From Bacteroidota bacterium (lineage in GTDB: Bacteria > Bacteroidota > Bacteroidia > Bacteroidales > PUMT01), in assembly GCA_003556985.1 (NCBI GenBank), contig PWPZ01000041.1, forward strand, positions 1 to 11,902: DNA of 11,902 nucleotides, in the 5' to 3' direction. The position numbers were made by a program, and so were the translations under genes. The notes beneath the pieces are model-generated. The model saw only the letters and a list, made by a program, of their open reading frames with translations. It was not told where the DNA came from and ran no database searches. This document shows, piece by piece, positions 1 through 5,717 of the stretch (positions within the stretch are counted from its first letter, which is position 1; every line of letters starts with the position of its first letter).

Positions 1-384
1 GTTCTGCTCATTCTCAAAAACTCACATCTTGAGATCAAAAGGCTGATATACCCGAATGCCGTTATACCGGTAAAGCTTAATAACCATCCGGTATCCCGTA
101 TTATAACCGGCAATGTGATTGCTTTTGGTTTTATATATATTCTGATTATTGCAGTCAGCGTGGTTTTAATATCCTCAATGGGATACGGCATGGATACCTC
201 AATTGGTGCAGCGGCCGCGTGCCTGGGAAATATTGGTCCCGGTATCGGTATGGTTGGACCGGTAGAAAATTTTGCTCATTTCCCGGATTTGGGAAAATGG
301 TTCCTCTCTTTTTTGATGTTGCTGGGAAGACTGGAGCTATTTACGGTACTTGTTCTGTTTTTACCCTCTTTTTGGAAAAAATAA
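1..384 (+). CDS. trkH: TrkH-family potassium transporter, C-terminal part (5' truncated by window)
   Basis: The open frame runs from the first base, so the N-terminus lies outside the window; about 127 residues are visible. TrkH/KtrB proteins are the membrane pore subunits of Trk/Ktr potassium uptake systems and work with a cytoplasmic NAD-binding TrkA/KtrA subunit. The visible part holds the intracellular linker with IKRLIYPNAVIPVKLN, typical of TrkH. A membrane helix follows, then the fourth selectivity-filter loop GNIGPG (codons near 226-243), the GMVGPVENF segment and a last hydrophobic helix ending in FLPSFWKK. An alternative internal start at about 115 would cut the linker and is not credible. 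The gene ends 40 bases before the converging stop of the YciO-like gene. The family assignment is strong; whether the partner is TrkA-like cannot be seen here. Confidence 0.93.
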   Translation, partial: VLLILKNSHLEIKRLIYPNAVIPVKLNNHPVSRIITGNVIAFGFIYILIIAVSVVLISSMGYGMDTSIGAAAACLGNIGPGIGMVGPVENFAHFPDLGKWFLSFLMLLGRLELFTVLVLFLPSFWKK

Positions 385-397
385 CTAATTATTTTCA

Positions 398-425
398 AGG
401 CAGTTACCTGCTGGAGTTATTGCCT
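398..425. terminator. weak inverted repeat between convergent genes
   Basis: AGGCA at 398-402 can pair with TGCCT at 421-425 in the short gap between the converging trkH and yciO-like genes. The stem is only about five pairs with an 18-base loop and no clean T-tract. A shared terminator role is inferred from position and is weakly supported. Confidence 0.2.
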
Positions 426-1039
426 CAGAGTTTTAACTCACCAAGTCCCTGACGCATGATCAGAGGCTCGTCGCCTGTGCAGTCAACCACGGTTGACGGA
501 GTGTTTTTGCCGTAACCGCCATCTATTACAGCGTCGACCTGACCCTTGAATTTTTCATGGATAAGTTCAGGATCCGTTGTATATTCAAGAACCCTGTCAT
601 CGTCATGGATTGACGTGGTAAGGATGGGACGTCCGAAGTTCCTTACTATTTCAAGGATAATTGAATGGTCGGGAATACGGATTCCCACCGTTTTTTTCTT
701 GTTTTTGAACAGCTTGGGGACATTGTTGCTTGCGGGCAGAATGAAAGTGAAAGGACCGGGCAGATTCTTGCTGATAAGCTTGAAATAGGAACTTCCTATG
801 GGCCGGGTATAATCTGAAAGATGTGAGAAATCGTGACAGATAAATGAGAAATCGGCATCTTTTACCTTGACTCCCTTTAACCTGGCCACTTTCTCAACTG
901 CCCTGGAGTTGAATATATCACAACCGATGCCATAAACGGTATCGGTAGGATAAATAATCAGTCCCCCGTCATGCAATATATCAACTACTTTCCTGATGGA
1001 GCGGGGACTTGGGTTTTCGGGATGAATTTTTAAAAGCAT
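425..1039 (-). CDS. yciO: YciO-like member of the Sua5/YciO/YrdC family
   Basis: The protein has 204 residues with an ATG start. Sua5/YrdC (TsaC) proteins make threonylcarbamoyl-AMP from threonine, bicarbonate and ATP for the t6A modification of tRNA; YciO is a paralogous branch whose role is less clear. The N-terminus (KIHPENPSPRSI), the YPTDTVYGIGCD motif, the LPGPFTFIL motif, VGIRIPDH and the end PSTVVDCTGDEPLIMRQGLG all follow E. coli YciO more closely than TsaC. Where TsaC/Sua5 have the STSAN motif this protein has LTTSIHDDD, as in the YciO branch. It lies 11 bases downstream of the transaldolase-family gene on the same strand, so the two are probably co-transcribed. Automatic annotation would usually say L-threonylcarbamoyladenylate synthase; that activity is an inference I would not assert. 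Confidence 0.9.
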   Translation of the reverse strand: MLLKIHPENPSPRSIRKVVDILHDGGLIIYPTDTVYGIGCDIFNSRAVEKVARLKGVKVKDADFSFICHDFSHLSDYTRPIGSSYFKLISKNLPGPFTFILPASNNVPKLFKNKKKTVGIRIPDHSIILEIVRNFGRPILTTSIHDDDRVLEYTTDPELIHEKFKGQVDAVIDGGYGKNTPSTVVDCTGDEPLIMRQGLGELKL

Positions 1040-1050
1040 AACCTGCGTTT

Positions 1051-1707
1051 TTAACCGTTCAGTTTACGATGATCCGAAAGAAACTTCTCCAGGCCGGCAT
1101 CAGTAAGGGGATGGTTAAGGAGCCCTGTTATTGCATCAAGAGGGCAGGTTGCAACGTCCACACCGGCTTCCATACATTTGATAATATGGCCGGTGCCCCT
1201 GATGGAAGCGGCTATGATCTCCGTTTCCATACCATATAACTCAAAAATATGGACGAGCCTTTCTATAAGATCCATGCCATCTTCACCTATATCGTCAAGC
1301 CGTCCTATAAAAGGAGATACGTAACTGGCACCGGCCTTTGCAGCAAGAAGTGCCTGGCCGGGATTGAATATGAGTGTGCAGTTGGTTCTTATTCCCTTAC
1401 CTGTCAGATAGCTGATAGCCCTGATTCCGCTTTCCATTACAGGGATCTTTACCACGATCTGCTTATGAAGGGCAGCGAGTTTTTCTCCCTCGGTTATCAT
1501 GCCGGCAAAGTCGGTTGATATTACTTCCGCACTTACATCTCCTTCTACAATTTCACATATTCTTACATAATGGGCCAGTATGTTTTCTTCTCCCCTGATG
1601 CCTTCTCTGGCCATTAATGAGGGGTTGGTAGTGACTCCGTCAATTATGCCCATCTCATGGGCTGTTTTGATCTGTTCAATATTTGCGGTATCTAAAAAGA
1701 ACTTCAT
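1051..1707 (-). CDS. fsa: transaldolase / fructose-6-phosphate aldolase family (TalC-type)
   Basis: This is a 218-residue protein of the small transaldolase family, cytosolic and acting in non-oxidative pentose phosphate metabolism. The N-terminus MKFFLDTANI, the GVTTNPSL motif at 24-31, the Schiff-base lysine K87 in VVKIPV, TNCTLIF at 108-114, SPFIGRLDD at 131-139 and the C-terminal CPLDAITGLLNHP are all present. By alignment from memory to E. coli FsaA (Q59, K85, Y131), the equivalent residues here are E61, K87 and F133. E and F at these places, together with N109, are the pattern of true transaldolases. The gene is therefore more likely a transaldolase than a fructose-6-phosphate aldolase, although databases often name it fsa. 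The start at ATG 1707 gives a full-length family member. A repeated 30-base element lies 29 bases upstream. Confidence 0.95.
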   Translation of the reverse strand: MKFFLDTANIEQIKTAHEMGIIDGVTTNPSLMAREGIRGEENILAHYVRICEIVEGDVSAEVISTDFAGMITEGEKLAALHKQIVVKIPVMESGIRAISYLTGKGIRTNCTLIFNPGQALLAAKAGASYVSPFIGRLDDIGEDGMDLIERLVHIFELYGMETEIIAASIRGTGHIIKCMEAGVDVATCPLDAITGLLNHPLTDAGLEKFLSDHRKLNG

Positions 1708-1735
1708 GAGTGAATGTTTTATGTTATTTTATCTG

Positions 1736-1765
1736 ATTAGTTGTTTTGATGCATCTTGCCATGAC
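1736..1765. repeat. copy 1 of a 30-base intergenic repeat
   Basis: This stretch matches 5427-5456 in the same orientation at 25 of 30 positions. The shared blocks are ATTAGTTG, TGATG, ATCTT and CCATGAC, and three of the five differences fall together (TTT here, GCC there). This copy lies between the SRP RNA 3' end and the transaldolase gene, 29 bases upstream of its ATG. GATGCATC inside it is a perfect 8-base palindrome. Its role is unknown; an operator or leader element is an inference from position. Confidence 0.5.
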
Positions 1766-1803
1766 CTGTTTTTGACTATTGGCAGATTTGCAGGGAAAGG
1801 TTG

Positions 1804-1911
1804 AAAAAAAAAGTGGGTAAGCTACTTATATCGCGCCGCTCAACCGTTTACCCTTGCTTCCTTCCGGACCTGGGGGAGTTCAACAGGAGCTGGCCGTATA
1901 AGACTTACCCG
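1804..1911 (-). ncRNA. ffs: bacterial small signal recognition particle RNA (4.5S-type) with 3' U-tract
   Basis: Read on the minus strand, the sequence contains CAGGTCCGGAAGGAAGCA (1857-1874), the nearly invariant apical loop and asymmetric internal loop of SRP RNA that binds the Ffh protein. The ends pair: GGGTAAG near 1904-1910 (5' side of the RNA) with CTTACCC at 1815-1821 (3' side), giving a hairpin of about 97 nt. That is the usual size for the short bacterial form without an Alu domain. Nine consecutive T residues (1804-1812 complement) follow the closing stem directly and serve as an intrinsic terminator. The RNA acts in co-translational targeting of membrane proteins. The 5' end is placed at about 1911 from both the stem and the promoter spacing. 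Confidence 0.95.
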
Positions 1912-1915
1912 TTAG

Positions 1916-1946
1916 CAAAGATAAGATAATCCTGATAGTTTTCCAA
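1916..1946 (-). promoter_or_regulatory. Bacteroidota-type promoter of the SRP RNA gene
   Basis: On the minus strand a -7 element TATCTTTG (complement of 1916-1923) fits the Bacteroidota consensus TAnnTTTG exactly. A -33 element TTGG (complement of 1943-1946) lies 19 bases upstream, the usual spacing. The predicted transcription start falls about 5-6 bases after the -7 box, matching the 5' end of the SRP RNA stem near 1911. The agreement of two independent signals makes this a good assignment. Confidence 0.75.
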
Positions 1947-1977
1947 TTCCGACACCTTTATATTGTGAAAAAACCAA

Positions 1978-1985
1978 TATATTTG
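1978..1985 (+). promoter_or_regulatory. candidate -7 promoter element for the DUF4199 / glycosyltransferase genes
   Basis: TATATTTG matches the Bacteroidota -7 consensus TAnnTTTG and lies 25 bases before the DUF4199 ATG, which would leave a short 5' leader. No convincing -33 TTTG is found 19-21 bases upstream, so the assignment is tentative. It would be divergent from the SRP RNA promoter, about 30 bases away. Confidence 0.4.
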
Positions 1986-2010
1986 TTCCTCATACAACAA
2001 AATTAAGAAA

Positions 2011-2541
2011 ATGGAACAGAATAAAAAACCATCTTTTTTAAAAAGCACTATTAATTACGGTGTCATGCTCGGACTGGCACTTGTTATTTACAGCCTTGTT
2101 CTGTGGATGTTTGATGCATCTTTCAACCAGACCCTGGGTTATGTGTCGTATATTATTATGATTGGGGGCATCGTACTGGCAACCAGAACATACCGCGATC
2201 AGGAACAGGGCGGCTATATCAGTTACGGACGCGCTCTGGGAACAGGTACTCTTACCGTGTTATTCGCAAGCGTAATAACTGCTTTTTTTACTCTTGCGTT
2301 GTTCACAGTTATCGATCCGGGACTTATGGACAGGATGATGACCATGAGGGAAATGGCGATGTATGAATCGGGTCTGAGCGATGATCAGATTGATATGGCC
2401 ATGAATATGGCAGAACGGTTTGCAAGTCCGGCTATTTTATCTTTATCGGGATTTGCGGGAAGCGTATTTATTGGATTTATATTTTCCCTTATCACTTCAA
2501 TATTTTTAAAGAAAGAAGGTAATCCCCTGGAAAGGGAATAA
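2011..2541 (+). CDS. DUF4199 domain membrane protein
   Basis: The protein has 176 residues and an ATG start. DUF4199 proteins are Bacteroidota integral membrane proteins of unknown function, commonly found directly before a GT2 glycosyltransferase, as here. Four hydrophobic segments are visible, at about residues 14-34, 41-58, 80-102 and 139-165. A basic N-terminus (KKPSFLKSTINYG) and the conserved motif YRDQEQGGYISYGRALGTG lie around them; the latter is the family hallmark between helices 2 and 3. A methionine-rich stretch at about 107-131 joins helices 3 and 4. Its stop codon is four bases before the GTG of the glycosyltransferase, indicating co-transcription. A role in envelope glycolipid or polysaccharide handling is only a guess from this neighbour. 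Confidence 0.88.
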   Translation: MEQNKKPSFLKSTINYGVMLGLALVIYSLVLWMFDASFNQTLGYVSYIIMIGGIVLATRTYRDQEQGGYISYGRALGTGTLTVLFASVITAFFTLALFTVIDPGLMDRMMTMREMAMYESGLSDDQIDMAMNMAERFASPAILSLSGFAGSVFIGFIFSLITSIFLKKEGNPLERE

Positions 2542-2545
2542 TTTT

Positions 2546-3517
2546 GTGAAGGTTAATCAACCTATGGATATATCTGTTGTAGTACCGCTATATAATGAAG
2601 AGGACTCTCTTGGAGAACTGACTGAAAGGATTGTAAAGGTAATGAATGAGAATTCCTATTCCTATGAAATAATATTGATTGATGACGGCAGTACCGATAA
2701 TTCCTGGAATATTATTGAAGATCTTTCATCCCTCCATGGATCGCTGAAAGCTTTACGCTTCAGACGTAATTACGGAAAATCGGCGGCCCTTTATTCCGGG
2801 TTCGGAGTATCCCGGGGCGATGTTGTAATTACTATGGACGCCGATCTGCAGGATGATCCCAATGAAATTCCGGAATTATATGACATGATAAAAAAGGAGG
2901 GCTATGATCTGGTTTCGGGATGGAAAAAAGACAGAAGAGATCCGGCAGGCAAGACAATTCCCAGCCGGTTTTTCAATTTTACTGCAAGGATGGTAACCGG
3001 TATCGGATTGCATGATTTTAATTGCGGACTCAAGGCTTACAGGAAGGAAGTTGTTAAAAGAATTGAGGTATACGGAGAAATGCACAGATATATCCCTATT
3101 CTTGTAAAGAACGCCGGATACACCAAAATTGGTGAAAAAGTCGTAAAGCACAGTAAGCGTAAATACGGAGTCACCAAATTCGGATTTGAACGGTTTATTA
3201 ACGGGTTCCTTGACCTCATGTCGCTCTCATTTGTTTCAAGATTCGGAAAAAGACCCATGCATTTTTTCGGAGGGATAGGTACCCTGGTATTTATTCTGGG
3301 TTTGATTTCGGCCTTATACCTTGGTATTATGAAAATAGTACACCTCAGGCAGGGAGTCAGGACGCCTCTTGTAACAGACAGCCCCTATTTCTATTTGTCG
3401 CTGACTGCAATGATAATCGGAACCTTATTGTTCCTGGCAGGATTTCTTGGTGAAATGATATCAAGGGATTCTCCTACAAAAAATTTGTACGAAATAGAAA
3501 ACAAAATTAAAGTATAG
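2546..3517 (+). CDS. membrane-anchored GT2 family glycosyltransferase (DPM1/GtrB-like)
   Basis: This 323-residue protein has a GT-A fold N-terminal domain and two C-terminal membrane helices (about 240-262 and 283-304). It resembles polyprenyl-phosphate sugar transferases of the GtrB/DPM1/ArnC group, which move a sugar from a nucleotide donor to undecaprenyl phosphate on the cytoplasmic membrane face. Visible motifs are VVVPLYNEE at 11-19, IDDGSTD at 45-51, the metal-binding DAD of MDADLQDDP at 98-100, and DFNCGLKAYR at 157-166. The GTG at 2546 follows a purine-rich AAAGGGA; an ATG at 2564 (MDISVVVPL) is an equally plausible start. It follows the DUF4199 gene by four bases and precedes, in the same reading frame, the GT4-type gene. 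The sugar and acceptor cannot be told from sequence. Confidence 0.92.
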   Translation: MKVNQPMDISVVVPLYNEEDSLGELTERIVKVMNENSYSYEIILIDDGSTDNSWNIIEDLSSLHGSLKALRFRRNYGKSAALYSGFGVSRGDVVITMDADLQDDPNEIPELYDMIKKEGYDLVSGWKKDRRDPAGKTIPSRFFNFTARMVTGIGLHDFNCGLKAYRKEVVKRIEVYGEMHRYIPILVKNAGYTKIGEKVVKHSKRKYGVTKFGFERFINGFLDLMSLSFVSRFGKRPMHFFGGIGTLVFILGLISALYLGIMKIVHLRQGVRTPLVTDSPYFYLSLTAMIIGTLLFLAGFLGEMISRDSPTKNLYEIENKIKV

Positions 3518-3526
3518 CCATTTAAG

Positions 3527-4672
3527 ATAAATCTTGTCGGCCCTTCTTATCCTTTCAGAGGCGGTATAGCTAATTTTAACGATTCTTTATTTAGCGCCCT
3601 CGGCAAAAATCATGATGTCGGCATCACCGGCTTTTCGTTACAATATCCTTCGCTTCTTTTTCCCGGTAAATCGCAGTTTGAAAAGGATGGACCAAAGGTC
3701 AGCACTGAATCGGAGCGCTTGATTAATACCATAAACCCACTGAGCTGGCATACAACTGCCGGGAGAATAGCAAAGGCAAAGCCTGACTGCATAATTGTGC
3801 ATTACTGGATGCCTTTTTTTGCTCCCGCGCTGGGAAGCATAATCAGGGGAGTAAAAAGAAGGATAAACACCACTGTTATCGGAGTGCTTCACAACATTAA
3901 GCCTCATGAAACCATGATTGGAGGGAAATGGCTTAACAAATATTTCCTTAAATCGTGCGATGGTTTTATCACCATGTCATCAGCGGTACAGGATGAGCTG
4001 GAAAACCTGGGAATCAACAAACCGGCAAAACAGATACCTCATCCTGTATATGATATATTCGGCGAATCTGTATCCAGAAAGGATGCCATTGATTATCTTG
4101 ATCTTGATACGGAGCAAAACCATCTGCTTTTTTTTGGAATAATCAGGTCCTACAAAGGACTGGATCTTCTGATAGAAACCTTTTCAAGTCCCCGGTTAAG
4201 CCATTTAAATTTAAAGCTTCTCGTTGCCGGTGAGTTCTATGAAAATGAGAAAAAGTACCTTGATATGGCTGAGGAAAGGGGGCTTGGTGAAAAGATAGTG
4301 TTTACCCGCAGTTTTGTACCCCGGGAGGAGGTTTCCTGTTATTTTGCTGCATCCGATCTGGTTGTCCTGCCGTATCTGTCGGCCACCCAGAGCGGCGTTA
4401 CCCAGATCGCCTACCATTTTAACAAACCGGTGGTTGTGACCAATGTGGGCGGGTTAAAGGAGGTGGTGTCGCACGGAGTTACAGGTTACGTATGCGAAAA
4501 GGACCCGGATGAAATAGCAGCGGCAATAGCCGATTTTTTTGAAAATAACCGGGAGGCCGAATTTGCTGAAAATATAAGGTCGGAAAAAAAGAGGCGATTT
4601 TCCTGGGATTCAATGGCACGGGGAATTGAGGATCTGACAGCTGAAATTACAGGATTGTCCAAAATGCTCTAA
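3527..4672 (+). CDS. GT4-type glycosyltransferase (GT-B fold), N-terminal start unclear
   Basis: Coding similarity begins right after the GT2 stop at 3515-3517 and runs in the same frame: KINLVGPSYPFRGGIANFN (from 3524) is a classic GT4 N-terminus with the donor-site glycine loop. No ATG, GTG or TTG occurs in this frame until TTG at 3719, which would delete about 64 conserved residues. I therefore place the start at the rare codon ATA 3527, giving 381 residues, a normal family length. Codon 3521 (TTT) is where a homologue's start would align and is one base from TTG. Later motifs, numbered from ATA, are FFGIIRSYKGLDLL at about 202-215, VVLPYLSATQSGVTQ at about 280-294 and NVGGLKEVV at about 306-314. 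The cytosolic enzyme probably extends a glycan started by the GT2 protein. It may instead be a damaged gene or contain an assembly error. Confidence 0.85.
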   Translation: MNLVGPSYPFRGGIANFNDSLFSALGKNHDVGITGFSLQYPSLLFPGKSQFEKDGPKVSTESERLINTINPLSWHTTAGRIAKAKPDCIIVHYWMPFFAPALGSIIRGVKRRINTTVIGVLHNIKPHETMIGGKWLNKYFLKSCDGFITMSSAVQDELENLGINKPAKQIPHPVYDIFGESVSRKDAIDYLDLDTEQNHLLFFGIIRSYKGLDLLIETFSSPRLSHLNLKLLVAGEFYENEKKYLDMAEERGLGEKIVFTRSFVPREEVSCYFAASDLVVLPYLSATQSGVTQIAYHFNKPVVVTNVGGLKEVVSHGVTGYVCEKDPDEIAAAIADFFENNREAEFAENIRSEKKRRFSWDSMARGIEDLTAEITGLSKML

Positions 4673-4758
4673 TCCAAAGCAATTTTTCAGTCAAAAGGAG
4701 TTAATGCATTATTCCCTGTACGATCCTTACCGTTAATGGGGAAAAAGTCCACAATTCC

Positions 4759-4783
4759 AAGGTTTCGCCTGCATTTAAACCTT
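4759..4783. terminator. hairpin between convergent genes
   Basis: AAGGTTT (4759-4765) and AAACCTT (4777-4783) form a seven-pair stem with an 11-base loop. It lies between the end of the GT4 gene and the end of the minus-strand two-helix protein gene. There is no strong T-tract on either side, so a terminator role is inferred mainly from position. Confidence 0.3.
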
Positions 4784-4833
4784 AATTTCATTATTTGGCG
4801 GGCAATGCAATTGTGCCAAGGCGGCCGGTATTT

Positions 4834-5043
4834 CTAAGCTGTTTGTTTATTGGCAAAGCTCATCATAACTAATCCTATAATAAGCACGACACCGCTGATA
4901 ATCACCGGAGTCCAGTTAGCCGATGAGGCTACTATATCAATCCCGAGAAAGGACACTGATTCGGATTCCTGGATCGCCTGAATACCGAATGCTATTATTC
5001 CAATAAGTCCAAGTACCAGTAATATTATTCCTGCTATTCTCAT
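4834..5043 (-). CDS. small two-helix membrane protein
   Basis: This 69-residue protein starts at ATG 5043. It has two hydrophobic helices, about residues 3-22 and 46-64, separated by a polar segment QESESVSFLGIDIVASSANWTP. The layout resembles small DUF3185-like proteins seen next to stress genes in Bacteroidota, but I cannot name the family with certainty and no function is known to me. It is the last gene of the minus-strand cluster of very small proteins, 46 bases after the small lipoprotein gene, and may be co-transcribed with it. There are no catalytic-looking residues and no cysteines. Confidence 0.75.
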   Translation of the reverse strand: MRIAGIILLVLGLIGIIAFGIQAIQESESVSFLGIDIVASSANWTPVIISGVVLIIGLVMMSFANKQTA

Positions 5044-5089
5044 AACGAAATTCTTTTTAAGTTAATTAACTAAAACTGTTTATTTCAGA

Positions 5090-5269
5090 CTATTTTGAGA
5101 TACCCTTGAAAAATTTAACGATAATAAAAATCACAAGGGCGATTACAGCTGCTGCAATCAGGCCAACCCAGAACCCGGCCTCAAATATGCCTTCAAGTAC
5201 CTGACACCCTGTAAACATGATCATGATAGAAATAAGAACTGCCAGAACCTTTGTTTTTTCCATTTTCAT
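5090..5269 (-). CDS. small lipoprotein with C-terminal membrane helix
   Basis: I chose the ATG at 5269 (MKMEKTKVLAV), or 5263 two codons on, because it gives a standard lipoprotein signal. This is a basic N-terminus, a hydrophobic stretch LAVLISIMIMF and a lipobox FTGC, with the lipidated cysteine near residue 19. Starts further upstream would add a long unneeded hydrophobic segment. The mature part is only about 40 residues, VLEGIFEAGFWVGLIAAAVI then a helix and the end KFFKGISK. Short proteins of this pattern (Cys-EGIFKAG-W-G helix) are frequent in Bacteroidota and have sometimes been mislabelled as phosphatidate cytidylyltransferase; their function is unknown to me. It lies upstream of the two-helix protein, in the stress-type cluster with CsbD. 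Confidence 0.72.
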   Translation of the reverse strand: MKMEKTKVLAVLISIMIMFTGCQVLEGIFEAGFWVGLIAAAVIALVIFIIVKFFKGISK

Positions 5270-5347
5270 CTGTATAAAATAGGTTAAACAAATTAATAAT
5301 AAGTTAATTACATTGTGAAGACAAAGAATCATCAGTTTTTCAAACCC

Positions 5348-5409
5348 GATGGAACCCGCATGGTTTATTCATATTATTTTGTCTGCCGAAGGCTGATGCG
5401 GGTTTCATC
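5348..5409. repeat. 14-base inverted repeat, possible RNA hairpin
   Basis: GATGGAACCCGCAT (5348-5361) pairs with ATGCGGGTTTCATC (5396-5409) over 14 positions, with one G-U pair when read as plus-strand RNA and one mismatch on the minus strand. The loop is 34 bases. It lies about 80 bases upstream of the small lipoprotein gene. There is no adjacent T-tract. Its role is unknown. Confidence 0.5.
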
Positions 5410-5426
5410 AGTAAATATTTAATTTA

Positions 5427-5456
5427 ATTAGTTGGCCTGATGTATCTTACCATGAC
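5427..5456. repeat. copy 2 of a 30-base intergenic repeat
   Basis: This matches 1736-1765 at 25 of 30 positions in the same orientation. Its right end (CCATGAC) is also the left end of the 17-base inverted repeat at 5450-5502. Both copies lie upstream of minus-strand genes, here about 158 bases before the lipoprotein ATG. On the minus strand the similarity trails on weakly into AT-rich sequence after CAACTAAT. Confidence 0.5.
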
Positions 5457-5502
5457 AATATTTTCATTTTATTTTGTGAGGATATTGAAAATATTATCAT
5501 GG
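5450..5502. repeat. 17-base inverted repeat, strong potential hairpin
   Basis: CCATGACAATATTTTCA (5450-5466) is complementary to TGAAAATATTATCATGG (5486-5502) at 16 of 17 positions. The single exception is a G-U pair if transcribed from the minus strand, so minus-strand RNA would form an unbroken 17-pair stem with a 19-base loop. There is no T-tract next to either arm, so it does not look like a simple intrinsic terminator. It could be a processing or attenuation hairpin between the CsbD part and the lipoprotein part of the cluster. Confidence 0.55.
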
Positions 5503-5608
5503 ACGATTCATGTGAATAAAGTATGTTAATAAAATTAATAATCAATGTGTTACATCTTGCAGGTAATTGAAATCCCGTATTTCTAACCCATGGATCCCCC
5601 TGCTTTAT

Positions 5609-5717
5609 TCACCAGCCTCTTCCCCTGATAACCGAAACGATAATGTAAATTACCGTAATTACCATGAGCAGGTGAATAAAAGGGGCCCACAAAGTAAGCA
5701 AAGGCGATCAAAAGCAA
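5609..5717 (-). pseudogene. lmo0937/DUF5670-like small membrane protein, N-truncated and frameshifted
   Basis: On the minus strand, directly after the CsbD gene, a strong AAGGAGG (complement of 5719-5725) precedes a frame reading LLLIAFAYFVGPF. At a T run (5678-5681) the matching sequence moves to another frame, reading APFIHLLMVITVIYIIVSVIRGRGW, and ends at TGA (5609-5611). Removing one T would join the two halves. The result resembles the later part of lmo0937-family proteins (FxVGxFIHxLLVIxxxxxxxRxIRGR), which often neighbour csbD in Bacteroidota. The usual N-terminal dozen or so residues are missing, because the frame is closed by TAA just before the AAGGAGG. The intact second frame alone could give a 30-residue product from TTG 5701. 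Family assignment is from memory. It may be a true pseudogene, a shortened working gene or a sequencing error. Confidence 0.55.

Larger units (their letters stand above)
5270..5608. other. AT-rich intergenic region without a credible gene
   Basis: These roughly 340 bases between the lipoprotein start and the DUF5670-like remnant hold no ORF that looks coding on either strand. They contain the 14-base inverted repeat at 5348-5409, the second copy of the 30-base repeat at 5427-5456 and a 17-base inverted repeat at 5450-5502. The remainder is AT-rich (for example 5413-5430 and 5516-5545) and may carry the promoter of the lipoprotein gene. No exact TAnnTTTG box was found close to that gene; TTAATTTG near 5290 on the minus strand differs by one base. 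Confidence 0.6.

Noticed and set aside
115..384. A separate 89-residue gene starting at 115
   Set aside because: The frame is open back to base 1 and the upstream residues match the TrkH linker, so it is the end of a larger gene.
2876..3258. Two open frames on the minus strand opposite the GT2 gene
   Set aside because: They lie wholly inside a gene with clear motifs and have low-complexity, cysteine-rich translations without family likeness; they are antisense shadows.
3638..3907. Minus-strand open frame opposite the N-terminal part of the GT4 gene
   Set aside because: The plus-strand frame encodes the conserved GT4 sequence throughout; the antisense frame shows no recognisable domain.
4693..4736. 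AAAAGGAG followed by a 10-codon ORF (ATG 4704 to TAA 4734-4736) after the GT4 gene
   Set aside because: The ribosome-binding-site match is good, but a 10-residue peptide with no conserved context is most simply chance; spacing to the ATG is also only three bases.
5604..5680. 10-base inverted repeat TTTATTCACC (5604-5613) / GGTGAATAAA (5671-5680)
   Set aside because: It overlaps the DUF5670-like coding remnant and has a 57-base loop, so I give it no separate role.
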